A stretch of 64,000 nucleotides of DNA from Nonomuraea deserti (lineage in GTDB: Bacteria; Actinomycetota; Actinomycetes; Streptosporangiales; Streptosporangiaceae), in assembly GCF_004348685.1 (NCBI RefSeq), contig NZ_SMKO01000024.1, positions 1-64,000 of the forward strand, in the 5' to 3' direction. Below the pieces are notes generated by a model. It saw only the letters and a program-made list of their open reading frames with translations, had not been told where the DNA came from and searched no databases. Within the stretch, counting starts at the first letter, position 1; every line of letters begins with the position of its first letter. The position numbers and the translations under genes were made by a program. Positions 25,718-34,601 of this stretch are shown piece by piece.

Positions 25718-26787
25718 CGAAACTGTGTCCGGGAGATCAGGCCTCGCTCGTCGAGGGTTTTGAGGATCCCACGAACTCGCCCGGCCGTCAGCGGCACTTG
25801 CTCTGCGCCGACTGTGAAGGGTTCCAGGTGGAGGGCTGCATCGATGATCTCCTCGTCCGGACGGCCGTTGCACAGGCTCCAGATCAACGCCACATGAGGC
25901 TGAACGACGAACTGCCTCTTCAGTTCGTCGTTCAGCAGCACGCCCTGGGTCAGGTGGATTGTGGTGAAGTCGGGGTTCCGTCGATAGCCTTCCGGCCCGG
26001 CGATCCAGAACGGCCATTCAGTCAGGTGCGTGCCCTCCCACCCGAGGATCTGGGCCGCTGCCATCAGCGTCTGCGTGAAGGTCGCGAACTCGGTGGCGCC
26101 CGATGTGTAGTCCTCGCGCGCCCACGCCCCCGTTTGGAGGAATGAGAACCGGTGGAGTGGGAAGGCCGCTCCTGCGGATCGGCGGAGCTGGCAATGCACC
26201 CACTTGTGACCGTAGTAGAGATCCCCCGCTGCCGCGGCGACCGCTTTGCCGGCACACAGCATCAGGACCTGCCCGATGAGGGCGGCCGATTCCATATCAC
26301 CGTCCTGGTGCGCACCCCGGAAGTCGGACAGGTGCCCGTTGGCCTCGACCGCCCACGCTGACAGCACCATCTGGCGGAGCTTGTCTTCGTTACGCAGGAG
26401 CTGGTCGCGGAAGGTTGTCAGACGGGGGGAGTCCTTGATGACTTCGCTTTGGCGCATCCGTATGAGGACGTCTAGCTGTTCTTCGCTCAGCTGCTTGGAC
26501 CGCAGGTCGGTACGGCTGAGTTCCCAATCGGCCAGCTTTCGTAGCGTATTTTCGTACCATTCAGCGGTATAGGTCTCGATATCCAGACGTTGCCCGCCAA
26601 GCGGCTCCTGCCGTACCCCGGTCTTCTCGGAGTCCGACGTGATGGCGAACACGTCAACATCGCTGGTGGGGCTGCCAAGTCCAGCGGTGAGACTGCCTGC
26701 GAGATAGACGGAGTCCAACTGAGCGTCTGCGATGAAGGTAGCGACTGCAGTTCGAGCAGTGGCGAGCTTTTCTTCGCGATAGGCCAT
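25714..26787 (-). CDS. Nucleotidyltransferase-fold protein of the repeat-peptide operon
   Basis: A 357-residue protein. Residues 28-48 (YLAGSLTAGLGSPTSDVDVFA) carry the minimal nucleotidyltransferase signature: Gly-Ser and the DxD pair at about 43 and 45, with a third acidic residue expected in QRLDIETYT (about 67-74). The middle is helical, and the last 30 residues (LTAGRVRGILKTLDERGLIS) look like a winged helix, which might recognise a peptide or act as a PqqD-like element. The likely reaction is transfer of a nucleotide to a small molecule or peptide. ATG at 26787 is preceded by ACGAGGC. Upstream in-frame codons exist but encode a shadow of the VDA repeat. It overlaps tldD by four bases. 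Confidence 0.7.
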   Translation of the reverse strand: MAYREEKLATARTAVATFIADAQLDSVYLAGSLTAGLGSPTSDVDVFAITSDSEKTGVRQEPLGGQRLDIETYTAEWYENTLRKLADWELSRTDLRSKQLSEEQLDVLIRMRQSEVIKDSPRLTTFRDQLLRNEDKLRQMVLSAWAVEANGHLSDFRGAHQDGDMESAALIGQVLMLCAGKAVAAAAGDLYYGHKWVHCQLRRSAGAAFPLHRFSFLQTGAWAREDYTSGATEFATFTQTLMAAAQILGWEGTHLTEWPFWIAGPEGYRRNPDFTTIHLTQGVLLNDELKRQFVVQPHVALIWSLCNGRPDEEIIDAALHLEPFTVGAEQVPLTAGRVRGILKTLDERGLISRTQFR

Positions 26788-26857
26788 CGATTTGCCTCGT
26801 AATCCATAGAAGGGGCGCGAACGCTTACCGCATTCACGCCCCGTTGAAAGCGACCGA

Positions 26858-27022
26858 TTAGGCGTCCACGGCGTCCACGGCGTCCACGGCGTCCACGGCG
26901 TCCACGGCGTCAACCGCGTCTACGGCGTCAACCGCGTCCACGGCGTCAACCGCGTCCACGGCGTCAACCGCGTCCACGGCGTCAACCGCGTCCACGGCGT
27001 CGAACTCCAAGATGTCCTCCAT
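26858..27022 (-). CDS. Repeat peptide MEDILEF-DA-(VDA)15
   Basis: A 54-codon gene on the minus strand: MEDILEF, then Asp-Ala, then fifteen exact Val-Asp-Ala tripeptides, then TAA. GAGAGGAGGATCCC directly before the ATG at 27022 is an excellent ribosome binding site. The product has at least nineteen acidic residues and no Lys, Arg, Cys or aromatic residue except one Phe. The leader is only seven residues, far shorter than in usual RiPP precursors. It lies between the exporter permease and a nucleotidyltransferase, in one operon with TldD/TldE. The closest idea is the pheganomycin precursor, which contains tandem cores used by the ATP-grasp ligase PGM1; a PGM1-like ligase is encoded at 41289-42629. 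Other possibilities are an acidic carrier or scaffold peptide. Confidence 0.8.
   Translation of the reverse strand: MEDILEFDAVDAVDAVDAVDAVDAVDAVDAVDAVDAVDAVDAVDAVDAVDAVDA
26861..26995. repeat. Tandem 9-bp (partly 18-bp) repeat array
   Basis: Fifteen 9-base units encode Val-Asp-Ala on the minus strand. The five units nearest the stop codon are all GTGGACGCC. The ten units nearest the start alternate between GT(G/A)GACGCG and GTTGACGCC, making an 18-base period. The pattern suggests growth by slippage or unequal exchange while the reading frame and peptide were kept. Confidence 0.95.
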
Positions 27023-27087
27023 GGGATCCTCCTCTCAGCACTCGTCAACGACCCCGGGCCGGACGGCGCGGGGGGTCTGGGACATGG

Positions 27088-27816
27088 TCATCGGCGCGCG
27101 TGAAGCACCGCACGGTGGATGACCAGGGCTCCTACTGTGAACCACAGGAGGCCGACCGCCGCCTCTCCGCCCACGGCTCCGAGAACATCGGGCTCCTCGA
27201 TGCCCTGCATGACGTGGCTGAGCGGGAAGACAGCCGAGACGGACCGCACGGGCCCAGGCAACATGTCAGCCTGGACCAGGGCGCCGGACAGAACCATGAG
27301 CGTCAGATATGTAAGGTTCGGCGGCACGAAGACATCTTTGATCGTCATAGACAGACCGCTGACCATCGTCCCGTAGCCAAAGGAGCTGATCAGTGACAGC
27401 ACGAGAAGCCAAGCGAACGTTTGGGCAGGCAGCGGAAGCACGCCGAACAGGGCACAGCACGCTAGGTATGTGATCATTCCGCTGATGAAAGCGTCCACAA
27501 GATGTGGTAGCGCTCTTTGGCAGACGGCGCCGAGTTTGTTCTGAGGGCTCGCCAGCCAGATGTCCAAGGTCCCGTAAGAACGTTCGTTGCCCACTGACAA
27601 TGCCATGCCGTAGATCACGGCGTGGGCGCCAGCGAGCAGACTGGCGCCGATCAAGGTTGGGCCGACGACGGCTCCGTAGTGCGAGCTGAGCGCGCCAAAG
27701 GTCACGGTCAGGCCGATGGGCCTGACAATGCGTGAGCTGAGGTAGCCCAGCGGGTTCGACCAGGTGAACAGAGCTCGGTAGGACAGTAAAGCCCCTCGGA
27801 CGACATGGTTGTCCAT
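27088..27816 (-). CDS. ABC-2 type exporter permease B
   Basis: A 242-residue membrane protein with about six hydrophobic segments and the ABC-2 pattern (GALLSYRALFTWSNPLGYLSSRI at the N-terminus; a conserved permease loop ALSVGNERSYGTLDIWLASP; a C-terminal PLSHVMQGIEEP motif). Such permeases work in pairs with a single ATPase to export peptides, lipids or drugs. The gene lies three bases after the end of the other permease and 65 bases before the repeat-peptide gene. The likely cargo is the mature product or the peptide itself. Confidence 0.8.
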   Translation of the reverse strand: MDNHVVRGALLSYRALFTWSNPLGYLSSRIVRPIGLTVTFGALSSHYGAVVGPTLIGASLLAGAHAVIYGMALSVGNERSYGTLDIWLASPQNKLGAVCQRALPHLVDAFISGMITYLACCALFGVLPLPAQTFAWLLVLSLISSFGYGTMVSGLSMTIKDVFVPPNLTYLTLMVLSGALVQADMLPGPVRSVSAVFPLSHVMQGIEEPDVLGAVGGEAAVGLLWFTVGALVIHRAVLHARR

Positions 27817-27819
27817 GGG

Positions 27820-28554
27820 TCAGGCCTCCAGCGGAATGGCACGGGCGCGCGCCGCGTGCTCGACACGCCTGACGGACAGCAGAATGACGAGGTAAATCAG
27901 GGTGCTCTGCGACAGCGCTGTCGCCAACTCTGCGACAGCGCCGCCGTGCACCCATGCCATTACGTGGGATTGCGGCACCAACCACGCGATGGGCTGCATG
28001 AAGGGGGGCAGCGCCGTACTTGGGACAAGTAGGGTACTAAGCGCGATGAGCACTCCAGTCAACCCGTTGGTCATGCCGGGAGAGGAGGGAAACCGCAGTA
28101 GAGAATACGACAGCAGGCCTACGAGGGCGGTTGTGGCGACCGCAAGACACAGGCCACCAAGGAACCATCTGCTCCAGTCGAAGTTCGGTGACATCCCCCA
28201 TATGAGGGTCAGCATCAGCAGCGTTCCCGGCAGTGAGATGAGCGATTGTACGGCGACTCCTACCAGGCGCCCCACCACCAAGGGAATCAGCCCACCCGGA
28301 CTGCTGAGCGCCGGATACAGTGTTTTCCACCTCTTCTCCCCTGACAGAGATACTAGGAGATCCACGATCACCGCGTTCAGCATGCCGATGCCGGCTATTC
28401 CTACTGCCGTCGCGGCGTCTGTATGGGTGGCGGTGTGGCTGTAGAGGATGAAGGCGAAGACCGCCGGCATCGCGAGAGCCGCGAGAAGGGACATCGGGCT
28501 GACGGCCTGGGTTCTGATCTGATCGATTGCCGCCCGACAGGCTGTGGGGAACAT
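27820..28554 (-). CDS. ABC-2 type exporter permease A
   Basis: A 244-residue six-helix permease (first helix AALAMPAVFAFILYSH, later GIAGIGMLNAVIVDLLVSLSG and VVGRLVGVAVQSLISLPGTL). The C-terminal IAWLVPQSHVMAWVHGG matches the PxxHh motif in the partner permease, showing that they are related halves. The ATG overlaps the ATPase stop by one base, so all three exporter genes are translationally coupled. Confidence 0.8.
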   Translation of the reverse strand: MFPTACRAAIDQIRTQAVSPMSLLAALAMPAVFAFILYSHTATHTDAATAVGIAGIGMLNAVIVDLLVSLSGEKRWKTLYPALSSPGGLIPLVVGRLVGVAVQSLISLPGTLLMLTLIWGMSPNFDWSRWFLGGLCLAVATTALVGLLSYSLLRFPSSPGMTNGLTGVLIALSTLLVPSTALPPFMQPIAWLVPQSHVMAWVHGGAVAELATALSQSTLIYLVILLSVRRVEHAARARAIPLEA

Positions 28555-29501
28555 CAGCGGACCTCGGTCATACTGAGGAAGACCTCTTCCAGCGTTGGCG
28601 GGGAGACCGACAGGCTCGGGATCTGAGCGCCGAGTTCAGCGAGCAGCCATTGCACTGCCATTCCGCCGTCCCGGACGCGCAGCCGTGTTACCCCCCGATC
28701 CTGCTTGATGTCCATCAAGCCGGGGCAATTTGAGCAGTTACCGGTGGAATCGGAACCGTTCCAGATCACCTCAACGACGAAACCATGCTGGCGTGCGGCC
28801 CCTAAACGCAACTCCGCAGGGGTGGCTTCGGTATGGACTGATCCGTCCTTCATGAGCACCACCCGCGAACTGAGTTCTTCGGCTTCTCGCATGTCATGCG
28901 TAGTGAGCAGAACGCTGTGGCCCTCGTCGGCGAAGCTGCGGACAAGGCGCCGCATGGATGCCGCCGAGTGTGGATCGAGGCCCGCGGAGGGTTCGTCCAG
29001 GATGAGGACCGGGGGCTTGTGGAGCAGCGCCCTGGCCAAATGGAGCCGCTGACGCATGCCCCTGGAGAAGGTGCTGACTGGTTCGTCCGCGCGATCGGTG
29101 AGATTGACATGGTCAAGGAGTTCGGCGGCGCGGCGTTTGAGGGCCTGTCCACGCATGCCGTACATCAGTCCAAAGAAGGCAAGGTTCTGCAGCGCGGTCA
29201 GGCGCGGATAGAGTCCCGAATCTCCGCCGAGGCTCGAACCGCACGCCAGCGCGGCTTTTCGCCGCTCACGCACCACGTCGTATCCCTCGATGACTGCTTC
29301 CCCGGCTGTGGGCAGAAGAAGACCGGTCAGCATCCGGACTGTCGTGGTCTTTCCCGCGCCGTTGGAGCCGAGAATAGACACGAGTTCACCCGGCCTGACG
29401 ATGAGATCGAGATCATCAACCGCCACGCGTGTCGAAACGTCGTTGCTGGTGAACTCTCGGCGTAGTTGTCGGGTGGCGATCCCGCTGACAGATGTAGGCA
29501 T
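28554..29501 (-). CDS. ABC exporter ATP-binding protein
   Basis: A 315-residue ATPase of the DrrA/CcmA type. Walker A is GSNGAGKTT, the signature is FSRGMRQRLHLARAL, Walker B is VLILDEPSAG and the switch His is in LLTTHDMREAEEL. The C-terminal extension has a CSNC pair and a beta-rich domain, common in drug exporters of this type. ATG at 29501 is preferred to GTG at 29507, with GGAG nine bases upstream. It is the first gene of the seven-gene minus-strand operon, so export or self-protection comes with production. Confidence 0.88.
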   Translation of the reverse strand: MPTSVSGIATRQLRREFTSNDVSTRVAVDDLDLIVRPGELVSILGSNGAGKTTTVRMLTGLLLPTAGEAVIEGYDVVRERRKAALACGSSLGGDSGLYPRLTALQNLAFFGLMYGMRGQALKRRAAELLDHVNLTDRADEPVSTFSRGMRQRLHLARALLHKPPVLILDEPSAGLDPHSAASMRRLVRSFADEGHSVLLTTHDMREAEELSSRVVLMKDGSVHTEATPAELRLGAARQHGFVVEVIWNGSDSTGNCSNCPGLMDIKQDRGVTRLRVRDGGMAVQWLLAELGAQIPSLSVSPPTLEEVFLSMTEVR

Positions 29502-30225
29502 GGTCACCGCTCCATAGGCAGGAGATTCCCAGGGTATTTGCCCGATTCCTTGCGGACGCTGGGCCTTGTAATGAAACTAACTCGAGGATATTTCCGCTCA
29601 CTGCCAGCAATGCACCGCCGATGGAACTCAATGATAGCAACATAGTCACTCGGCCTGTATGCCAGTGATTTGACCGCCCGTACGAGTTCGTACGCCCGGT
29701 CGAGTTCTCCACTCCAGGCGAGGCTCGCGTCCTCCCCGCCGAAGCGAGATTCAGGGCAGACCCGCTTCAGCGCCTATATCAGAGCCGGCAGGTCGCTGAC
29801 CTCCAAATCAACTCCGACGCCGGACTTTATAAATGAGTATTGACCTCGATGTATTGCTGCTGACCTAACTCCATCCGGAGATGGTAAGCGGAAATGAATC
29901 AAAGGGCTCTCTGTCTATTCGCATAGTCGCCATATCAAGCACCAAGGGTGTGATCGGGATTCGGGATGCCGACTTCCAAGTGCAAGGCCATTATGCACGG
30001 CATCACGGGGAAAGGTCGAAGTTCTCGTGCAAGACCAATTCCGCTTTGCTTTTCCAGGTGAGATGATTCTGGATCATGGCATGCACAATAAATGATGTCA
30101 ACTACACCTCTTGCACAAATGCCGCGACTATTGGCGGTTTTTCAGGCGAGGGCGGTCTGACACAGGGTGGGGAAGCGACTGGCGGGCCGATCTCGGACCA
30201 GCATCTCCGTCGTGCACTTGGCAGA
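29502..30225. other. Divergent intergenic region, lower GC
   Basis: About 0.7 kb upstream of the exporter operon with visibly lower GC than its surroundings. No clear gene. A frame at 30076-30258 begins MACTINDVNYTSCTNAATIG and looks peptide-like, but it lacks a good ribosome binding site and runs into the inverted repeat at 30226. The promoter of the minus-strand operon should lie near 29520-29650. Confidence 0.4.
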
Positions 30226-30417
30226 CCCTTCAGTCGTAGATCGGTGAGGCCGCTGTAGTCGTCTGGGTCGTGGCTGATCGGGGTGGTGGCCGCGCAATCC
30301 GGCGAGCGGCTCGGCGGGTTCGGTGGCAGGCGCGGGCTCGGGCTCGATGCCGGCGTCGCCAGGCCGGCCAGGCAAGCGCCCGGCGGAGCTGTTCGGCCGG
30401 ATCGGACTGGTCGGCCA
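30226..30417 (+). repeat. Inverted repeat copy L (partner 34193-34385)
   Basis: The reverse complement of these 192 bases occurs at 34193-34385 with only three differences by eye (two substitutions and one base in a C-run). The pair brackets the hydantoinase-amidase cassette. Copy L continues inward into transposase-like sequence; copy R does not. Confidence 0.9.
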
Positions 30418-30610
30418 GGGCGACGAGCAGGCGTCGGATCTCGTACGCGATGAACCGCAGGGGCGGGATGCTACCGGTGGGCCCGGCGCGAGCCCTCCGC
30501 GTGGGACGGGTCGGCCTCCGCGCTCGAGTGGAGTTCGTCTGGGGCGAACATGCCTGCTGCCGGACGGTGACGATATCCCGGACGGCCAGGAAGGCGGCAG
30601 CCGGCGCTGG
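30226..30610 (-). pseudogene. Transposase C-terminal remnant
   Basis: On the minus strand the frame reads IPPLRFIAYEIRRLLVALAD followed by EQLRRALAWPAWRRRHRARARACH, the C-terminal pattern of a common actinobacterial DDE transposase (WRRRHQARARxxH). The rest of the gene is missing. The last part lies in the inverted repeat. Confidence 0.5.
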
Positions 30611-31395
30611 CCGGGCAGGTCCCGCTGTGGCTCAGCGCCGTGGTGATCAGGGCCAACGACGCCGAGGCCCGTACCTCGCAGCGGATGCGAAAGCAGCACG
30701 CGCCGGCAATGCGGATGCGTGATCGGCAGGCCGACTACCTAACGAGCACTCCCGCTCCCTGGCACCACCAACAACCGCGCCCCCGGAACTTGGTCAAGCC
30801 CTACCGCCGAGCCGGCCGAGATCGTACGGTCTACGGGAGTGTGGCACCGGGGTCGAGCAGAGTCACCAGCGGTCAAGAAACCCGCTCCGATACCGCCATC
30901 CAACCCTCGCGAATCGCGCAATCAGCTTCTGCTGGAACGCAAGGTTCGCGATACTCCGGCCCAATCCAGCCGACGTTTCGCCCGGTCCCCATGAGCCGTC
31001 AATGACTGACGGGCATAGTCGGCGACGCCCGTTCCAGCAGCACTACCTCTTGATCTCATCCATGGCCAGCCGGAGCACGCATGAGCCGCAGCTGGGAGTC
31101 AGATCCTTGTTCAACTGCCGATAATACTCAGTCGAACAAACGGCTCAGGGAGACAGATTGGTTTGAGCGTCACACACGTGCGCTCGACGAGGAACCGCCG
31201 TATTGTCGCCAGGAGATCGCATCAAGCCGTGGGCGGGAACGCTTCGCCATGCGGCCTCAACCCTTTATCACACAAGGCGATCCGCCTCCCCGAATGCACT
31301 TCGTCCCGCCGATCGGCGTATCGCCCTGTCAATGCGCAGGTTCCGTCACGTTCCTCGCACTCACCACATATCGCGCACTCACTGGAGGACATATC
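30611..31395. other. Intergenic before hydantoinase gene
   Basis: About 0.78 kb without a supported gene. The open frame that runs into the hydantoinase from 31081 lacks a ribosome binding site and any recognisable domain. The hydantoinase promoter should be here. Confidence 0.4.
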
Positions 31396-33030
31396 GTGGC
31401 TGATGGAATCCTTGATCTGGTCGTAGCGAACGGGACGGTCGTCCTCGGCGATGGACGCCACAACGTGGCTGTAGGCGTCAAAGACGGAAAGGTGGTCGCC
31501 CTCGCGCCCGAGGAGTTGCTGCCACCCGCGAAGGACCGCATCGATGCTCTCGGCAACTACATCCTCCCAGGCATCGTCGACTCGGAGGCCCACCCCGGCT
31601 GCTACGTGCCCTTCGAATACGACATGCGCACCGAGTCGCGGACCGCGGCGTGCGCCGGGGTGACCACCTGGGGTATCCAGGCGCCGGTGACGCGTATGGG
31701 TACCGAACCGTTCCAAGAGGTCGTCAACCGGGCCGACGTGGTCTCGTTCCATCAGGCGTTCCCATCGGCTCGGAAGGTGATCGAGACCGTTTCGCACGTC
31801 GATGCCTACCTCACCTACATGCTCGAGACCGATGAGCAGGCCCACGAGATCCAGGAGTATGCCGAGGGACATGGCGTCACCTCGTTCAAGCTCTACCTGC
31901 AGACGCGCGGCCTCAAGGCCATGAGGGACGGGGACGACAGCAACTGGCCTTCTCGGCGCGCAGGCCTCGGTACCGGCATCGACGACGGAACCGTCTACCA
32001 GGTGATGGAGCAAGTGGCCCACCTCGGTTACCCGGGAATGGTGCACATCCACCCGGAGAACTGGGAGATCGGCCGGGTCTTCGAGGACCGTCTGCGCGCG
32101 GCTGACCGCACCGACTTCGGCGCCTGGACGGACCGTTCCCCCGACTTCCTCGAGGCACAGCACATCCGGGCCTACTCATATCTGGCGCAGCAGACGCCGG
32201 GAAATCCTCCGCTGTACCTTCAGCACTGCACCACGCGCCTCAGCTTCGAGGAGGTGGCGAAGGCACGCGCAGAAGGCGCGAGGATCTTCGCGCAGACCGG
32301 TCCGGCATGGCTGTGGGCGCAGCCGGAGGACGGCTGGCGGATCAACGTGCCGTTGCGGCGCCGGGAGAACATCGACGCCCTGTGGCAGGCGCTGGCCGAC
32401 GGCACCGTGGACGTCGTCGGGTCCGATCACGTGGTCGGCTGGGAGCCGGCGAGTTTTGAAGAGATGTACAACCCAAACATCTGGGACTGCCGCACCGGCT
32501 TCAGCCGGGTCGAACTCTTCCTGCCCGTCCTCCTGTCCGAAGGCGTGCACAAGGGCCGGATCAGCATGGAACGCCTGGTGCAGGTCAGCTGCGAGAACCC
32601 GGCCAAGACCAGCGGCCTCTGGGGCCGCAAGGGCTCGCTGCTGCCCGGCTTCGACGCGGACATGGTCATCGTCGACGCCGGACGCGAGGTCACCGTCGGC
32701 AAGGAACACATCAACACCCGAGCCGGATGGTCGATCATGGAAGGCCACTCCTTCCACGGTTGGCCGGTCAAGACGATCATGCGTGGCAAGGTCACCGCCG
32801 AATGGGCCGACGACTCCCCGGGGATGCGTCCGGTAGCCGAAGCCCGGGGCGAGTATCTGGCTCGGTACCCGGGGCGCGCACCGCACACCTACCCGATTGC
32901 GGAGCCGACCGCCATCGACCTGTCGCACCGCCGGTGGAGCGGTTCGGCCTTCAGCCGGCCTGGCTTCAGCGCGGAGACCCAGCTGTACACCTCCGTGCGT
33001 GCGGACGTGCTCGGGGAGGTCGAGCGATGA
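31396..33030 (+). CDS. Dihydropyrimidinase/hydantoinase-like hydrolase
   Basis: A 544-residue cyclic-amidase superfamily enzyme, which opens cyclic ureides or imides. The carboxylated Lys is in SFKLYLQT, further metal His in MVHIHPEN and LQHCTT, and the catalytic Asp in VGSDHVVG. The usual first motif D-x-H-x-H appears as IVDSEAHPG, so the first metal His is replaced by Glu. That could change metal use or substrate. GTG at 31396 is preceded by GGAGGACATATC. The next gene, a cysteine amidase, overlaps by four bases, so ring opening followed by removal of a carbamoyl group or amide is likely. The substrate is unknown; a pyrimidine-type ring of a deazaguanine is one possibility. Confidence 0.78.
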   Translation: MADGILDLVVANGTVVLGDGRHNVAVGVKDGKVVALAPEELLPPAKDRIDALGNYILPGIVDSEAHPGCYVPFEYDMRTESRTAACAGVTTWGIQAPVTRMGTEPFQEVVNRADVVSFHQAFPSARKVIETVSHVDAYLTYMLETDEQAHEIQEYAEGHGVTSFKLYLQTRGLKAMRDGDDSNWPSRRAGLGTGIDDGTVYQVMEQVAHLGYPGMVHIHPENWEIGRVFEDRLRAADRTDFGAWTDRSPDFLEAQHIRAYSYLAQQTPGNPPLYLQHCTTRLSFEEVAKARAEGARIFAQTGPAWLWAQPEDGWRINVPLRRRENIDALWQALADGTVDVVGSDHVVGWEPASFEEMYNPNIWDCRTGFSRVELFLPVLLSEGVHKGRISMERLVQVSCENPAKTSGLWGRKGSLLPGFDADMVIVDAGREVTVGKEHINTRAGWSIMEGHSFHGWPVKTIMRGKVTAEWADDSPGMRPVAEARGEYLARYPGRAPHTYPIAEPTAIDLSHRRWSGSAFSRPGFSAETQLYTSVRADVLGEVER

Positions 33031-33827
33031 GGGACAACACCCACGGTGGTGGCATCAACGAAGATGCTGCTGTCAACGACGAGGTCTGGGCGGATGTCCT
33101 CGGCAAGACCGACCGCATGGTCTTCGAAGCCGCAGGCTGGGGACGTCGGGCAGGCTTCGGCCGACGGCCGGCGCTAATGATCGTCGACGTGAACTACAAC
33201 TTCTGCGGAGACGTGCCCGAGCCGATCCTTGAGTCGATCAACCGCTGGCGGTACTCCTGCGGTGAGGTCGCGTGGACCACGGCGATACCGGCGATCGCGC
33301 GGCTGCTGGAGGTCGCCCGACGCAAGCGGCTACCGGTGATCTACACGACCAACCCACGGCGGCCGGATGGATTCGACCTCGGCGTCTGGACGTCGAAGAG
33401 CACCCGCAGCGGTGAGGCGGTGGACGTGAACGGACACATGGGCAACCGAATCGTCGCCGAGGTCGCACCGGAAGCCGATGACATCCTCATCGAGAAGCGG
33501 AAGCCCTCGGCCTTCTTCGGTACACCGCTGATGAGTCACCTGACGATGCTCGGCACCGACTCGCTGATCATCACGGGCACGACGACGAGCGGTTGCGTAC
33601 GGGCCACGGCCGTGGACGCCATCTCCTACGACCTTCGTGTCACCATCCCGCATGAGGCGGTCTTCGATCGAGCAGTGCTTTCCCACAAGGTGAGCTTGAT
33701 GGACATCCATATGAAGTACGCCGACGTCACCGGGCTTGACGAGGTCCTCGGCCATCTCGAAGGACTCAAGGAGGGGATGTTCGACGACGTCTACCCGCCG
33801 GCGGCAGCTAGGGCCAGCTCCAGCTGA
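33027..33827 (+). CDS. Isochorismatase-like cysteine amidohydrolase
   Basis: A 266-residue cysteine hydrolase. The triad is visible: Asp in LMIVDVNYNF (about 53), Lys in IEKRKPSAFFGTPL (about 155) and nucleophile Cys in TTTSGCVRATAVDA (about 191). Family relatives include N-carbamoylsarcosine amidase and nicotinamidase. The long N-terminal arm (EVWADVLGKTDRMVFEAAGWGRR) resembles N-carbamoyl-type amidases. Coupled to the hydantoinase (ATGA overlap), it probably hydrolyses the ring-opened ureide. Confidence 0.82.
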   Translation: MRDNTHGGGINEDAAVNDEVWADVLGKTDRMVFEAAGWGRRAGFGRRPALMIVDVNYNFCGDVPEPILESINRWRYSCGEVAWTTAIPAIARLLEVARRKRLPVIYTTNPRRPDGFDLGVWTSKSTRSGEAVDVNGHMGNRIVAEVAPEADDILIEKRKPSAFFGTPLMSHLTMLGTDSLIITGTTTSGCVRATAVDAISYDLRVTIPHEAVFDRAVLSHKVSLMDIHMKYADVTGLDEVLGHLEGLKEGMFDDVYPPAAARASSS

Positions 33828-34192
33828 CACCTAGACGCCATGCAGGCGCCGGCTATGCCTGAGCGTACGAACGTCGGGTTGGATGGGCACGCCGCGGGCG
33901 CGGTGGCGTGCGGATAGGGGCCGTACCCGGCCGTCGCTGAAGGCCGTACTGGGCCAGACGGCGATCTCCGCCACCTAGAGATGTGGCACCGAGGCGAGAT
34001 AGACGCCGCCGGCGTGCAGTGGGGTCGCGGTGCACGACGCGTGGGCGCCGTACGACACACGAACCCAGTTTGTGTAGTGACCATGTCCTGCGCGGTTGCA
34101 GCAGGTCATCGGCACCACCGCCGAGGGGCGGTGGTGCTGGGCTGCCAGGTCGCCGGCGCAATGCTGGCGATGAAGGCTCAGGTTGAGGCCGC
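33828..34192. other. Intergenic, no gene seen
   Basis: About 365 bases between the amidase gene and inverted repeat copy R. Short open frames are present on both strands without ribosome binding sites or recognisable domains. Confidence 0.4.
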
Positions 34193-34385
34193 TGGCCGAC
34201 CAGTCCGATCCGGCCGAACAGCTCCGCCGGGCGCTTGCCTGGCCGGCCTGGCGACGCCGGCATCAAGCCCGAGCCCGCGCCTGCCACCGAACCCGCCGAG
34301 CCGCTCGCCGGATTGCGCGGCCACCACCCCCGATCAGCCACGACCCAGACAACTACAGCGGCCTCACCGATCTACGACTGAAGGG
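34193..34385 (-). repeat. Inverted repeat copy R (partner 30226-30417)
   Basis: Nearly identical reverse complement of copy L. It ends about 215 bases before queD. No transposase part extends beyond the repeat on its outer side. Confidence 0.9.
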
Positions 34386-34601
34386 ACCTGGCCATTTACG
34401 GGTAATTCAACGTGCGATCGAACCTGCGTGGGCCGCATCAAATTCCCGTTGTGCGTTGGCATGTCGGCAACGAGTCTCTTGTGATGTTGCCTGCGGCCGC
34501 ATCACGATAGCGGGAACGAGCGAACATGTGCCGTGTGAATGTCGGCGGCACCTTCTCCGCGTCATTTACCGGAAGCCTGGTGCGAACTGGAGGAGAGCTT
34601 G

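Noticed and set aside
25714-26913. Longer nucleotidyltransferase with an N-terminal (TPW)n repeat
   Set aside because: The Thr-Pro-Trp repeat is the VDA repeat array read in another frame; no ribosome binding site supports that start, and ATG at 26787 fits the domain.
26861-26995. CRISPR-like or satellite array
   Set aside because: Units are 9 bases, contiguous, without spacers, and keep one reading frame with a strong ribosome binding site; it is a coding repeat.
31222-32163. 313-residue minus-strand frame
   Set aside because: Antisense shadow of the hydantoinase gene.
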